Assembly: GCF_002553505.1 (NCBI RefSeq)
Contig: NZ_PDCP01000014.1
Span: 54,398-118,397 of the forward strand
Direction of reading: 5' to 3'
Length of the DNA: 64,000 nucleotides
From: Mycolicibacterium agri
GTDB taxonomy: Bacteria > Actinomycetota > Actinomycetes > Mycobacteriales > Mycobacteriaceae
The position numbers and the translations under genes were made by a program. The notes beneath the pieces are model-generated. The model worked only from the letters and a program-made list of their open reading frames with translations, made no database searches and was not told the origin of the DNA. Positions 41,716 to 50,215 of the stretch are shown here, piece by piece. Numbering within the stretch: the stretch's first letter is position 1; each line of letters opens with the position of its first letter.

Positions 41716-42558
41716 ATGGTGGCAGAGCCTTCGCGCAGTGGTCATGTGCCGGTCAACGGGCTGCATCTCTATTACGAGGTGTACGGCGACCTGGACGGCG
41801 AACAGCCGCCGTTGCTGTTGATTCCAGGGGCGTTCATGGCGACCGACTCCATGACGCCGTGGACCGAAGCCTTTGTCGGCGACCGTGCCGTTGTTTTATT
41901 CGATCAGCAAGGCCACGGCCGCACCCCAGACGCTGCACAGGCAATGTCGTACGAACAGTTCGGTGACGATGCCGCAGAACTGTTGCGAGCGTTAGGGGTC
42001 GCGCGCGCCGATGTGATGGGCTACTCGCAAGGCGGCGGGGTGGCGCTGCAACTGGCCATCCGTCATCCCTCGCTGGTCAGCAAGCTGGTCTCGTTGTCGG
42101 CCACCTTCCGCTGGGATGGTTGGTATCCGGAGGTAATGGAGTCGATCGGCGGCCTCACCGCCGCCGCGTTCGCCGGTTCGACCGTTGAGAAGGCGTTCAA
42201 GGCGCACACGCCCGACGACGACGCTTTCGCGGCCTACATCGAGAAGATGACGGTGCTGAACATCAACGATCAACAGATCTCCGACGACGAAATGCGTTCC
42301 ATCTCCGCCAAGACGATGATCATCGTCGGGGACGCCGACGGCGTGAAGCTCGAACACGCGCTGGAGATGTTCAAGCTGCGGGGAGGGGGCGACACGGCGG
42401 CGGCAGCGACGGGTGTGCTGCAGAAAGTTCCAGACGCGCGCCTGGTGGTGCTGCCGGCGATGTCGCACATCGGCTTGTCGGGAGAGTCGAAGTTGTTGGC
42501 GCCGTTGATCACTGCGTTCCTCGACGATGTGGCGCCGACGACGCCGGATCTCTTTTAG
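41716..42558 (+). CDS. Alpha/beta hydrolase
   Basis: A 280-residue hydrolase. The nucleophile elbow reads GYSQGG (Ser), the oxyanion region IPGAF, and the catalytic His lies in PAMSHIGLSG near the C-terminus; an acid in DADGVK or nearby completes the triad. ATG 41716 has AGGGGAG just upstream, so it is preferred to the earlier in-frame ATG at 41641. Substrate unknown. Its stop at 42558 lies next to the end of the repaired reading frame of the convergent PE-PPE hydrolase. Confidence 0.9.
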   Translation: MVAEPSRSGHVPVNGLHLYYEVYGDLDGEQPPLLLIPGAFMATDSMTPWTEAFVGDRAVVLFDQQGHGRTPDAAQAMSYEQFGDDAAELLRALGVARADVMGYSQGGGVALQLAIRHPSLVSKLVSLSATFRWDGWYPEVMESIGGLTAAAFAGSTVEKAFKAHTPDDDAFAAYIEKMTVLNINDQQISDDEMRSISAKTMIIVGDADGVKLEHALEMFKLRGGGDTAAAATGVLQKVPDARLVVLPAMSHIGLSGESKLLAPLITAFLDDVAPTTPDLF

Positions 42559-42832
42559 GGTGCGGTGGATGCGGCCTCGTCGGTGTTGCACGCTGAAGCA
42601 TCGCCCACCGAAACCGCCTGGCCAGGGCGTTGGTGGCCTTTGACGTCGGCTCTTCTGCCCGTCAGGGTGGTGAGTCGGTTGGCCACTTCTCCGAAGACTC
42701 GCCTGACCGCGGCCCGGCCATTACCGACTGTTGATGCGGCGGGCGCGGCCCGGAGCGGGGTTCGCGATTTGACCCGGGTTCCGGTCAACGCCTGGGTGGT
42801 GGTGAGGGAATCGGCAGCATTGCGGACGCGAT

Positions 42833-43873
42833 TCAAGACCCGCCTTGGCGTGGCATTCTCGTCGTGCGCCGAGGGCAGCTCAGTAAGGCCGGCGAGCTTT
42901 CCGTGTGAGAAGTAGGGCCTGCGTCGGGCGCCAGTCTGGAGTAGCCGGAATCGATGGCCGGCTTGAGTCCCGCGTTGATCCAATCGACGACCCGCGCGGG
43001 CACCCCGAGCTGTTGCAGTGGTTTGAGCATCGGCACGGTATCTGATGGGATCATGTATGTCGTTGTGGTGCCACGCATTTCATTGGTCCTGCTTGACACC
43101 ACAACGGCGTCGTCCGGTAGCGACATCGCGGTGTTGTTGTGGTAATACGCCATCGAGAAGAATGAGTTCACTACGGCCAACAGGTTCCATGGGCGGTCTG
43201 GGAAGTCCGACCAGAATTCGTACTGGTGGTATACGACGCTGACGTCGTACTGACTGTCGGCAAGATCGTGCACCGTGTAGTTGATTATCGGCAGAGTCGT
43301 GCCCACTGGCAGGTAGATGTTGGCAAGCCCGATCTCGGGACTCGAGAACATGACAAACGTCAAAGAACCCGGCGGGGGAGCATGGGGATCGTCTGCGAGA
43401 TAGGCCAACTCGCGATTGATGACGAGTGTGCCTTGAGACAGCCCGGCGATCACCACCGTGGTCTCGCCGTTCTCAAGAGATCTCCGGATTTTTTCATCGA
43501 GGTCCCGACGCCCGATCTCGACCGCATCATCGACCACCGGCGCGGACATACTGCCGCTCACCATGCCGATGCTGGCCGGATAGTTGACCACCTGAGCCGT
43601 GCTGGAGGGGAACCAATTCTCGCCGATCATGTGATTGAGCACGTCGTAGCCGCCCAGGATGGAAAGCGGTTCGCCGCCTTCCTCGCGGGTGTCCAAAAGG
43701 TAGAACCGTCCCAGCGGCAGTGAAGTGATCATGCTCGGGAAATGCTGCGGTCCCGCGCCTGGGACGGTGATCCTTGTCTGCGCCTGCGCGGCCGGTGCTG
43801 TAGCTGATGCGACAATAGTCGTCGCGATGGCGAATGATATAGCCGTCGCTGAAGATAAGACGTGTAGCTTCAT
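42833..43873 (-). CDS. Secreted PE-PPE domain hydrolase, probably frameshifted near the C-terminus
   Basis: The 346-residue protein has a Sec signal peptide (cleavage near AQAQ) followed by a PE-PPE domain, a mycobacterial cutinase-like alpha/beta hydrolase. The nucleophile is Ser in VIAGLSQGTLV; relatives in M. tuberculosis include acyltransferases of trehalose-lipid synthesis. Near residue 315 another frame continues naturally: adding one C to the CCC at 42915-42917 (GGG on the plus strand) gives DAGPYFSHGKLAGL and a long Ala/Arg/Thr-rich tail ending at 42555, as many relatives have. The tail in the current frame (TSHTESSPALLSCPRR) looks artificial. Confidence 0.8.
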   Translation of the reverse strand: MKLHVLSSATAISFAIATTIVASATAPAAQAQTRITVPGAGPQHFPSMITSLPLGRFYLLDTREEGGEPLSILGGYDVLNHMIGENWFPSSTAQVVNYPASIGMVSGSMSAPVVDDAVEIGRRDLDEKIRRSLENGETTVVIAGLSQGTLVINRELAYLADDPHAPPPGSLTFVMFSSPEIGLANIYLPVGTTLPIINYTVHDLADSQYDVSVVYHQYEFWSDFPDRPWNLLAVVNSFFSMAYYHNNTAMSLPDDAVVVSSRTNEMRGTTTTYMIPSDTVPMLKPLQQLGVPARVVDWINAGLKPAIDSGYSRLAPDAGPTSHTESSPALLSCPRRTTRMPRQGGS

Positions 43874-44160
43874 TTCCCGCCTTGCACTGGATCAACTTCG
43901 GTCGACATGTATTTATTAACACGCAGTCTCACTGAGACAGTAGTACATCGCCGCACTTCTCGTTCGCGCACGGAAAGGCATTACTGATCGTGAATAAGCA
44001 AATATTGATGCTACCTATAGCTAATAGCTGGACGCCCCGAGCGGCAGGCCGGCGCAGAGGCGTTTGATATCAACTGCGTATCAGTAGAGACCAGATCGAT
44101 ATTGGACACATTCAACGCCGTCTTTTAACGTCCGTCGCAAGCCGCGTGAGGAGGCCCTGT

Positions 44161-45504
44161 ATGGATGCGCCCGAACCCACCAACGGAACGCGCGGACTGC
44201 GTCGTGTCCTGTTCTCGAGCTTCGCGGGCACATCCATCGAGTGGTACGACTTCTTCCTGTTCGGCTCCGCGGCGGCCCTGGTCTTTCCGCACTTGTTCTT
44301 TCCCGGCAGCGATCCGACGACGGGAACACTGCTTTCCTTCGCGACGTATGCGGTCGCTTTCCTCGCACGCCCGCTGGGCGGCGTCATCTTCGGCCGGATG
44401 GGCGACACTGTCGGACGGAAAGCAGCACTCGTGGCGACCCTGCTCCTCACCGGGGGCGGCACGTTCTTGATGGGCTGCCTGCCCGGCTATGACTCCATCG
44501 GGGTCTGGGCCCCGGTTTGTCTGGTGATTCTTCGCCTAGTGCAAGGCCTCGGTCTGGGAGGGGAGTGGGGCGGCGCCGTCACCCTGTCCGCCGAACAAGC
44601 CGACGCGCACGGGCGGCAACGGACGCGCGGGACGCTCGCGTCGTGGGTTCAGCTGGGGGTGCCCGTCGGAAACCTCGCCGCGGTCGGCGCGTTCACCGGC
44701 GCGAGTGTGCTGATGCCGGACGACGATTTCCTGTCGTGGGGTTGGCGCTTGCCGTTCCTCGCCAGCGCGGTGCTCGTCGTGGTCGGACTCTGGATGCGAC
44801 TGGCAGTGGAGGAGTCACCGCTGTTCCGCGCCGTCGAACGGCCACGCGCACCGATCGCCGAAGTGCTTCGCACGCAATGGCGCCCGGTGCTGCTGACGAT
44901 CGGGATGCGGATCTGCTCGGACGTCTCCTACTACGTCTTCGCGGTGTTCGCCCTGTCCTACCTGGCGAGCAACCTGGGGTTGCCGAAGAACTGGGGGCTC
45001 TACGGCGTCATCCTGGGATCGGTGTTGCAACTGGCCGTGATCCCTGGTTCGGCGGCCATCTCCGATCGCGTCGGCCGCAGGCCTGTGTACGTTGCCGGCG
45101 CAGTGTGGGTCGGCGTGTGGGCGTTCGTGGCTTGGCCGATGATCGACTCTGGCAATCTCGTGGGCGTACTCGCCGCGCTGGCGATCGGAATCGCCGGCCA
45201 GGGCGTGATGTACGGCCCGATGGCCGCCTTCGTCGCGGAGCTTTTCGACACCAGGCTGCGCACCTCCGGCGCGTCATTCGGCTATCAGGTCGCCGCCATT
45301 TTCGGCGGAGCGCCGGCGCCGCTGGTCGCCACCCTGCTGATCGACCGCTTCCAAACCACCTTCGCGGTCACGGTGTATGTGGCGCTGACCGCCGTACTCG
45401 CCTGTGTCAGTGCGCTTCTCGCCCGCGAGACACGAGACAGGGAACTCGCCGACGACTTCGCGACGTCGGACGTTTCGAAACCCGTCGCCGAAGGGATGCG
45501 ATGA
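44161..45504 (+). CDS. MFS metabolite:H+ symporter (MHS family)
   Basis: The 447-residue transporter has twelve predicted helices. Family motifs are FAGTSIEWYDFFLFG, FLARPLGGVIFGRMGDTVGR (motif A) and GLGLGGEWGGAVTLSAE. The second half is intact (RVGRRPVYVAGAVWVGVWAF). ATG 44161 has GAGGAGG six bases upstream. Its stop overlaps the ATG of the M24 peptidase (ATGA), so it probably imports that enzyme's substrate or an associated organic acid. It is 287 bases from the divergent PE-PPE gene; no further gene is seen in that gap. Confidence 0.9.
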   Translation: MDAPEPTNGTRGLRRVLFSSFAGTSIEWYDFFLFGSAAALVFPHLFFPGSDPTTGTLLSFATYAVAFLARPLGGVIFGRMGDTVGRKAALVATLLLTGGGTFLMGCLPGYDSIGVWAPVCLVILRLVQGLGLGGEWGGAVTLSAEQADAHGRQRTRGTLASWVQLGVPVGNLAAVGAFTGASVLMPDDDFLSWGWRLPFLASAVLVVVGLWMRLAVEESPLFRAVERPRAPIAEVLRTQWRPVLLTIGMRICSDVSYYVFAVFALSYLASNLGLPKNWGLYGVILGSVLQLAVIPGSAAISDRVGRRPVYVAGAVWVGVWAFVAWPMIDSGNLVGVLAALAIGIAGQGVMYGPMAAFVAELFDTRLRTSGASFGYQVAAIFGGAPAPLVATLLIDRFQTTFAVTVYVALTAVLACVSALLARETRDRELADDFATSDVSKPVAEGMR

Positions 45505-46718
45505 ACACCACCGCGCTCGCCAAGATCAGACACCACCTCCGCGCCGCCAATCTCGCTGGCTATGTCGCGGCGACCCCGTCAAATGTCTTCTACGTGACGG
45601 GTTTTCGCAGCTACTTCCTGTCGGAGTGGTGGCGCATGCACGGTACGGTGTTCGCGGTGATTCCAGCCGACGATGCGGCTCCGGTGACCCTGGTGCTGAG
45701 CGACTTCGAACGCAACGCAGCCGCGGCGGCGGCGCCGGAGGTGGAGATGTCGCCGTATCGCCTGTGGGTCGACCTGCACACCGAGGCCCAGCTGACCGTT
45801 GCCGACGAAGCTGGGCCACCGCGTCCGGCGCAGTTTGACCCCAAGGAACTGGACGCGGCGCTCGGCAGCGCACTGCAGCAGTCGCGCATGACCTCGGGCG
45901 CCGTCGGAACCGACCTGCCGTTCCTCACGGTCGACACCTACCAACGTCTGTGCCGAGTGGCGCCGGACGTGACGTGGACCGATCTCTCCGAGCAGGTGTA
46001 TGGGGTGCGGTTGATCAAGGAACCCTGGGAGGTCGAACGGCTCGCACTGGGCGTGGAGTTGTCCGAGGCCGGCATGCTGCACGCGGCCAAGCAGCTCTCT
46101 GCCGGGCTCAGCGCCGCGGATGTGCGGCTGCTCTTTCAGACAGGTGTTGTCGAGGCCGCGGCCGCCGATACGCGCTTCGCCGGCTACACCGACAACTGGG
46201 TGTTGCCCTCGGTGGGGGGCAGGACATCCGCGAGTTACGGCGACCGCGGAAGCGGACTGCAGCCTGGCGACCTCGTCAAGTTCGACTGCGGCACAACGGT
46301 GGACGGCTACCGCTGCGACGGCGGGCGCACGTTCTCGTTCCAGCGGATCGATCCGGTGGCCGATCGGTTGTACGGGGTGCTGGCCGAAGCGCAACAGATC
46401 GCCCGCGAGATGATCCGACCGGGCACTGTGATCGGCGACATCTATCGCGCGGCTATGGCGCACGTTCACGCGAACGGGTATCCGGGCTACAACCGCGGGC
46501 ACATCGGACATTCGGTCGGCATCGACACCTTCCACGAGGAGCCTCCCTACATCACCCCCGATTGCGCCACGGTCCTCGAACCGGGCATGGTGTTCGCCGT
46601 GGAGTTACCGACCTACACACCGGATGTCGGCGCAATCATGATCGAGGACATGCTGGTGGTCACCGACGACGGCGCACGGCAGCTGCATTCGCTGACCCAC
46701 GACCTTGTCGTCGTCTGA
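45501..46718 (+). CDS. M24 family metallopeptidase (Xaa-Pro dipeptidase-like)
   Basis: The 405-residue protein has the creatinase/prolidase N-terminal domain (LAGYVAATPSNVFYVTGFRS) and a pita-bread catalytic domain. Metal-ligand positions are visible: Asp in VKFDCGTT, Asp in YRCDGGRTF, His in GHIGHSVGID, Glu in MVFAVELPTY and Glu in MIEDMLVV. It could cleave X-Pro dipeptides or act on a related amide. It is translationally coupled to the MHS transporter and overlaps the LysR gene downstream, forming a small uptake-and-hydrolysis module. Confidence 0.9.
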   Translation: MNTTALAKIRHHLRAANLAGYVAATPSNVFYVTGFRSYFLSEWWRMHGTVFAVIPADDAAPVTLVLSDFERNAAAAAAPEVEMSPYRLWVDLHTEAQLTVADEAGPPRPAQFDPKELDAALGSALQQSRMTSGAVGTDLPFLTVDTYQRLCRVAPDVTWTDLSEQVYGVRLIKEPWEVERLALGVELSEAGMLHAAKQLSAGLSAADVRLLFQTGVVEAAAADTRFAGYTDNWVLPSVGGRTSASYGDRGSGLQPGDLVKFDCGTTVDGYRCDGGRTFSFQRIDPVADRLYGVLAEAQQIAREMIRPGTVIGDIYRAAMAHVHANGYPGYNRGHIGHSVGIDTFHEEPPYITPDCATVLEPGMVFAVELPTYTPDVGAIMIEDMLVVTDDGARQLHSLTHDLVVV

Positions 46719-47628
46719 GCCGCCGCGGGAAGTCCTCGGCCTGGAGATCAGGCTGCTCGAAGCGGTCGTCGCCGTCGCCGAAGAATTGCATTTCGGTCGG
46801 GCGGCCGCCCGACTCGGCATCGCTCAACCGCCGCTGAGCGCCAGGATCCAGCGCGTCGAACGGCTGCTCGGCATTGGGATATTCGACCGCGACCGCAAAG
46901 GAGTCGCGCTCACGGCCGCGGGTGCCGAGGTGGTAGCGCAGGCGCGTCGAGTGCTCGCCGAGGCGCAATCGCTCGGCCGACTGGCCGAGGGGCTGCAGGC
47001 CGGGACACGCGGCAGTGTGGCGATCGGCGCGGTGGGGTCTGCGTTCTACCAGGCGCTGCCCGAGTTGCTCGGTCCGGTGCGGGCGCAACTGCCCGACCTG
47101 CAACTGCGGATCAGCGAGGTCGAGACGCCCGATCAGGTGGATGTCCTGCTGGCCGGTGAACTCGACGTCGGATTCCTGCGCCCACCGGTCGATCGGCGGT
47201 TGGACGCGCGGGCGATCTGGCAGGAACCGCTTGTCGTAGCGCTGCCGGCCGAGCATCGGCTTAGTCGCAAAAAGCACGTTGAGGCAAGCGAACTCGCCGA
47301 CCAACCGATCGTCTTCTTTTCCCGCGACCGCGGCCCCGGTTACTGGGACGAGGTGAGCGATGTGTTCCGTTCGGTGGGGGCGCAATTCGACCCGACCGCC
47401 GAGGCCGACCACACGACGACGATGCTCGGCCTGGTCGCGCTCGGTGTCGGCGTGACGATCGTCCCCGACTCGGCGCGCGCGCTGCGCCTCGCCGGAGTCT
47501 GCTATCTGCCGTTGCGCCCGACGCGGGATCTGACGTTGTCGGTGGCCGTACTGCCCGACACCGCCGCGCGCAATCCAGCCATCGGCGCATTCCTCAACAC
47601 GTTGGGGCAGAACCAAGTTGGTCAGTAA
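46705..47628 (+). CDS. LysR family transcriptional regulator
   Basis: The 307-residue protein has the LysR HTH (HFGRAAARLGIAQPPLSARI) and an effector-binding domain with VAIGAVGSAFYQALPELL and LVALGVGVTIVPDS. The likely start is TTG 46705, which overlaps the end of the peptidase gene by 14 bases. LysR genes usually lie divergent to their targets; here it is downstream in the same direction, so it may control its own operon through the promoter before 44161. Its end overlaps the convergent metallo-hydrolase by 7 bases. Confidence 0.9.
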   Translation: MSSSEPPREVLGLEIRLLEAVVAVAEELHFGRAAARLGIAQPPLSARIQRVERLLGIGIFDRDRKGVALTAAGAEVVAQARRVLAEAQSLGRLAEGLQAGTRGSVAIGAVGSAFYQALPELLGPVRAQLPDLQLRISEVETPDQVDVLLAGELDVGFLRPPVDRRLDARAIWQEPLVVALPAEHRLSRKKHVEASELADQPIVFFSRDRGPGYWDEVSDVFRSVGAQFDPTAEADHTTTMLGLVALGVGVTIVPDSARALRLAGVCYLPLRPTRDLTLSVAVLPDTAARNPAIGAFLNTLGQNQVGQ

Positions 47629-48536
47629 TCCCAGACGGCAGGCACGCATCGGAATGCGTCGCCAGCGGCCGCCACGCGGCAGACCGAGGGGAACGGCAGG
47701 TGGGTGGCCACCAACGACTCGCCGGTCGCGGCCAGCTCCTGCAGCAGCGCGATCCGCACGCGCGCCGCTTCTTCGGGATCGTGTTCGAATCCGTTGAACC
47801 ATCCGGGATTATCGAATCCGACCTGGAAGACGGCGTCACCGGCGAATGTCAGCCGCTCACCTGCGGACTCGACACGGACGACGCTGTGGCCGGGGGTGTG
47901 TCCGCCGGTACGGGTGACGAGCACTCCTGGTGCCACCTCGTACTCCGTCTCGAAAGGCCGCAGCTGGCCGTGGTAGTCGCTGAGGAATTGTGAGGCGACG
48001 CGCCGAAGCGTGCCCGGCACGGGCGCGGGCATGGCGGTGTGCGAGAAGTCGGGCTTCTCCCAGAACTCGGCCTCGCGTGCCGCGACGTGGATGCGCAGGT
48101 CTGGGCGCAGCCGGGCTTTCACGCCGTCGGTGAGCAGGCCGCCCACGTGATCCATATGGAGGTGGGTGAGCACGACGTCGGTCACGGATCCCAGGTCGAT
48201 ACCGGCGGCCTCGAGGCGGCGGACCGTCTGGCCGGCGCGCGGGAAATCGGGAAACTCCATGCCCAGTCCTGCGTCCACGAGGATCGTCCGTTCGCCGCTG
48301 CGCACGACGACCACATTGAGCGGCCAATCGAGCACCTCCGGCGGCAGGAACATCTCGTCGAGCCAGGTCGACAGCGTGGCCGAGTCGGCGTTGGTGGCCA
48401 TCACCGGCGCGGGAATCGGCAGCACGCCATCGCTGATCACCAGGACTTCGATGTCGCCGACCGGTTGCGCGTAGCGGGACGGAACCAGCTCGTCGTGCGT
48501 GGGCGTACCGGGCCGTGAGATGTCGACCAAACTCAT
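47622..48536 (-). CDS. Metallo-beta-lactamase-fold hydrolase
   Basis: The 304-residue enzyme has the binuclear zinc motif HLHMDH (in VVLTHLHMDHVGG), a downstream ligand His in GGHTPGHS, the bridging Asp in FAGDAVFQ and a final His in VATHLPFP. This set matches the lactonase/quorum-quenching-type branch of the fold, but the substrate cannot be named. It lies divergent from the nitroreductase gene with about 150 bases between starts. Confidence 0.88.
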   Translation of the reverse strand: MSLVDISRPGTPTHDELVPSRYAQPVGDIEVLVISDGVLPIPAPVMATNADSATLSTWLDEMFLPPEVLDWPLNVVVVRSGERTILVDAGLGMEFPDFPRAGQTVRRLEAAGIDLGSVTDVVLTHLHMDHVGGLLTDGVKARLRPDLRIHVAAREAEFWEKPDFSHTAMPAPVPGTLRRVASQFLSDYHGQLRPFETEYEVAPGVLVTRTGGHTPGHSVVRVESAGERLTFAGDAVFQVGFDNPGWFNGFEHDPEEAARVRIALLQELAATGESLVATHLPFPSVCRVAAAGDAFRCVPAVWDY

Positions 48537-48688
48537 TTCGCTTCCTCCTGCACCTACCCGAAGACAGTGTCGAATGTGGACGGTCGGGAATCCGTCTTTC
48601 GCTAAGACCGATCGGCGGCGCGATTTGTGACACCGAGATCGTTTCGGGTCAGCGGAAGGGTGTGCCGCGCGGCGACGTTGCAGCCGTC

Positions 48689-49339
48689 ATGACACATGGG
48701 CTGAAGTTGGGGTTGTCGGCGGACGAAGTGCTCACCACCACGCGAGCGGTGCGCAAACGGCTGGACTTCACGCGGCCGGTGGAACGCGAAGTGCTGCAGG
48801 ATTGTGTCGAGATCGCTCGCCAGGCGCCCAGTGGTCGTAACCGGCAGCGGTGGGATTTCATCTTCGTCGGCGACGAGGCCACCAAAACGGCTGTCACCCG
48901 GTGGTGGCTCGCCGGACTGCGGGCCGGAGCACCCGGCGGTTCCGACACCCGGGATCCGTCTCCCACTGGCTGGCAGCGGATCGCCGAGAGCCTGGGCGAC
49001 CTTGCCGCCCGACTTCACGAGGCGCCTTGGTTGTTGATCCCGTGCGTGCGGGTGGAGTCTCGTGCCGAACTCGCCGACGTCCGCGGCCAGGCCGGAGCAT
49101 GGGGGTCGGTGCTGCCGGCGGTGTGGAGTTTCATGCTGGCGGCGCGGGAGCGCGGGCTGGGCACGGCGTGGACGACCGCGCACCTGACGTATGAGCGCGA
49201 AGTTGCTGCGGTTCTTGGTATTCCGTACGACACGGTCGTGCAAGCAGCGCTGACTCCCGTCGCCTATACGGTGGGAACGGACTTCAAGCCGGCCCGCCGC
49301 GCGCCAGCGGAGTCGTTCCTGCACTGGGACCGCTGGTGA
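48689..49339 (+). CDS. Nitroreductase family protein
   Basis: A 216-residue FMN-type nitroreductase. The N-terminal part TTTRAVRKRLDFTRPVEREV and QAPSGRNRQRW form the flavin phosphate site, and the middle helix (SFMLAARERGLGTAWTTAHL) is typical. The GIPYDTVVQAALTPVAYTVG segment closes the fold. ATG 48689 is chosen; a GTG at 48662 is possible but its ribosome site is too close. Members reduce nitro groups, quinones or enones. It stands alone. Confidence 0.85.
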   Translation: MTHGLKLGLSADEVLTTTRAVRKRLDFTRPVEREVLQDCVEIARQAPSGRNRQRWDFIFVGDEATKTAVTRWWLAGLRAGAPGGSDTRDPSPTGWQRIAESLGDLAARLHEAPWLLIPCVRVESRAELADVRGQAGAWGSVLPAVWSFMLAARERGLGTAWTTAHLTYEREVAAVLGIPYDTVVQAALTPVAYTVGTDFKPARRAPAESFLHWDRW

Positions 49340-49347
49340 GGGCCGGA

Positions 49348-50097
49348 TCAGTTAGCAGCGGATATCGCGATGACCGCTACCGCATGATTCTCCGCATCTA
49401 CTCCGTCAACGCCGATGCGTCGCACCAGGCGTGCACGCACCTCGGATCTCGTCTTCGAGCCCAGCGTAAGGACATTGGAGTAGGTGAAGACCATGTTCAC
49501 CCAGGCATCCGTTGAATAGTGCAGCGCCTCGGCGAGACCACGCTGTTGGACCTCGTAGCCACACGACCGAATCATTTCCATCAGTTCGCGCTCGCACACA
49601 TCACTGATCGTGGCCCGCTGAGAGGTGTTGACGTGAGGTGCATATGCCTCATCCAACTCATCTTGGGTCGGTGTAATCGGAATGATGCGGTTCCACAGCA
49701 GCGCCAGGCGACCGCCGGGACGCAGAACAGAGGCGACTTTGTCCAGTGCCACTTGTGGTTCGACCCACTGGAATGACTGGGCGAATATGACGAGGTCGAA
49801 GGAACGCCCTGCCGGATCCCAGTCCTCGAAGCGGGATTTCTCGACGCTGATGCCGTGCTGGGTGGCGACTCGGGCCATACGGGCGTCAGGTTCCACAGCC
49901 AGCACCTCCATGCCCGCATCCTGCAGCTGTGCCGCTGCGATTCCGGTTCCCGCTCCGACATCGAGTGCAGCCGTCTTATCGGCGACCAGCTCGCTGATCA
50001 GGCTGTGTGGATAACGCGGCCGGTAGCGGTGGTAGTCGTCTGCGGCAAGCCCGAAGGCCTCCGCTCGCAGCCGATCCGCGTTGCGGGATCCTTCCAT
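49348..50097 (-). CDS. Class I SAM-dependent methyltransferase
   Basis: The 249-residue protein (from ATG 50097; an in-frame start at 50133 would add 12 residues) starts with the segment FGLAADDYHRYRPRYPHSLI typical of this methyltransferase group. Motif I is ALDVGAGTGIAAAQL, followed by VLAVEPDARM and FDLVIFAQSFQWVEP. Substrate is unknown. It is divergent from the enolase-superfamily operon, and the LacI-type palindromes lie between. Confidence 0.87.
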   Translation of the reverse strand: MEGSRNADRLRAEAFGLAADDYHRYRPRYPHSLISELVADKTAALDVGAGTGIAAAQLQDAGMEVLAVEPDARMARVATQHGISVEKSRFEDWDPAGRSFDLVIFAQSFQWVEPQVALDKVASVLRPGGRLALLWNRIIPITPTQDELDEAYAPHVNTSQRATISDVCERELMEMIRSCGYEVQQRGLAEALHYSTDAWVNMVFTYSNVLTLGSKTRSEVRARLVRRIGVDGVDAENHAVAVIAISAAN

Positions 50098-50177
50098 CTG
50101 CTCACTGCAGCATGTCCACGATTGCCGACTCATTTGGGGTCTTGACTGCGGTCCACGTCGCTCCTACGCTCCGTTGT

Positions 50178-50202
50178 AAACGTTTCCTGAAAACGTTTTC
50201 AG
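50178..50202. promoter_or_regulatory. LacI-family operators upstream of the enolase-superfamily operon
   Basis: CTGAAAACGTTTTCAG (50187-50202) is a perfect 16-bp palindrome centred on CpG, the classical form of LacI/GalR/CcpA-type sites. A second AAACGTTT core lies at 50178-50185; the two centres are 13 bases apart, so the sites overlap or compete. They precede the TTG start at 50216 by about 14 bases, well placed for repression. The LacI-type regulator encoded at 53939-54967 at the end of the same gene group is the natural ligand. Confidence 0.75.
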
Positions 50203-50215
50203 AATGGAGTGAATC

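Noticed and set aside
43874..44160. 287-base gap searched for small genes or RNA
   Set aside because: It is AT-richer than the surroundings and must hold two divergent promoters, but no convincing hairpin, tRNA or small gene could be read.
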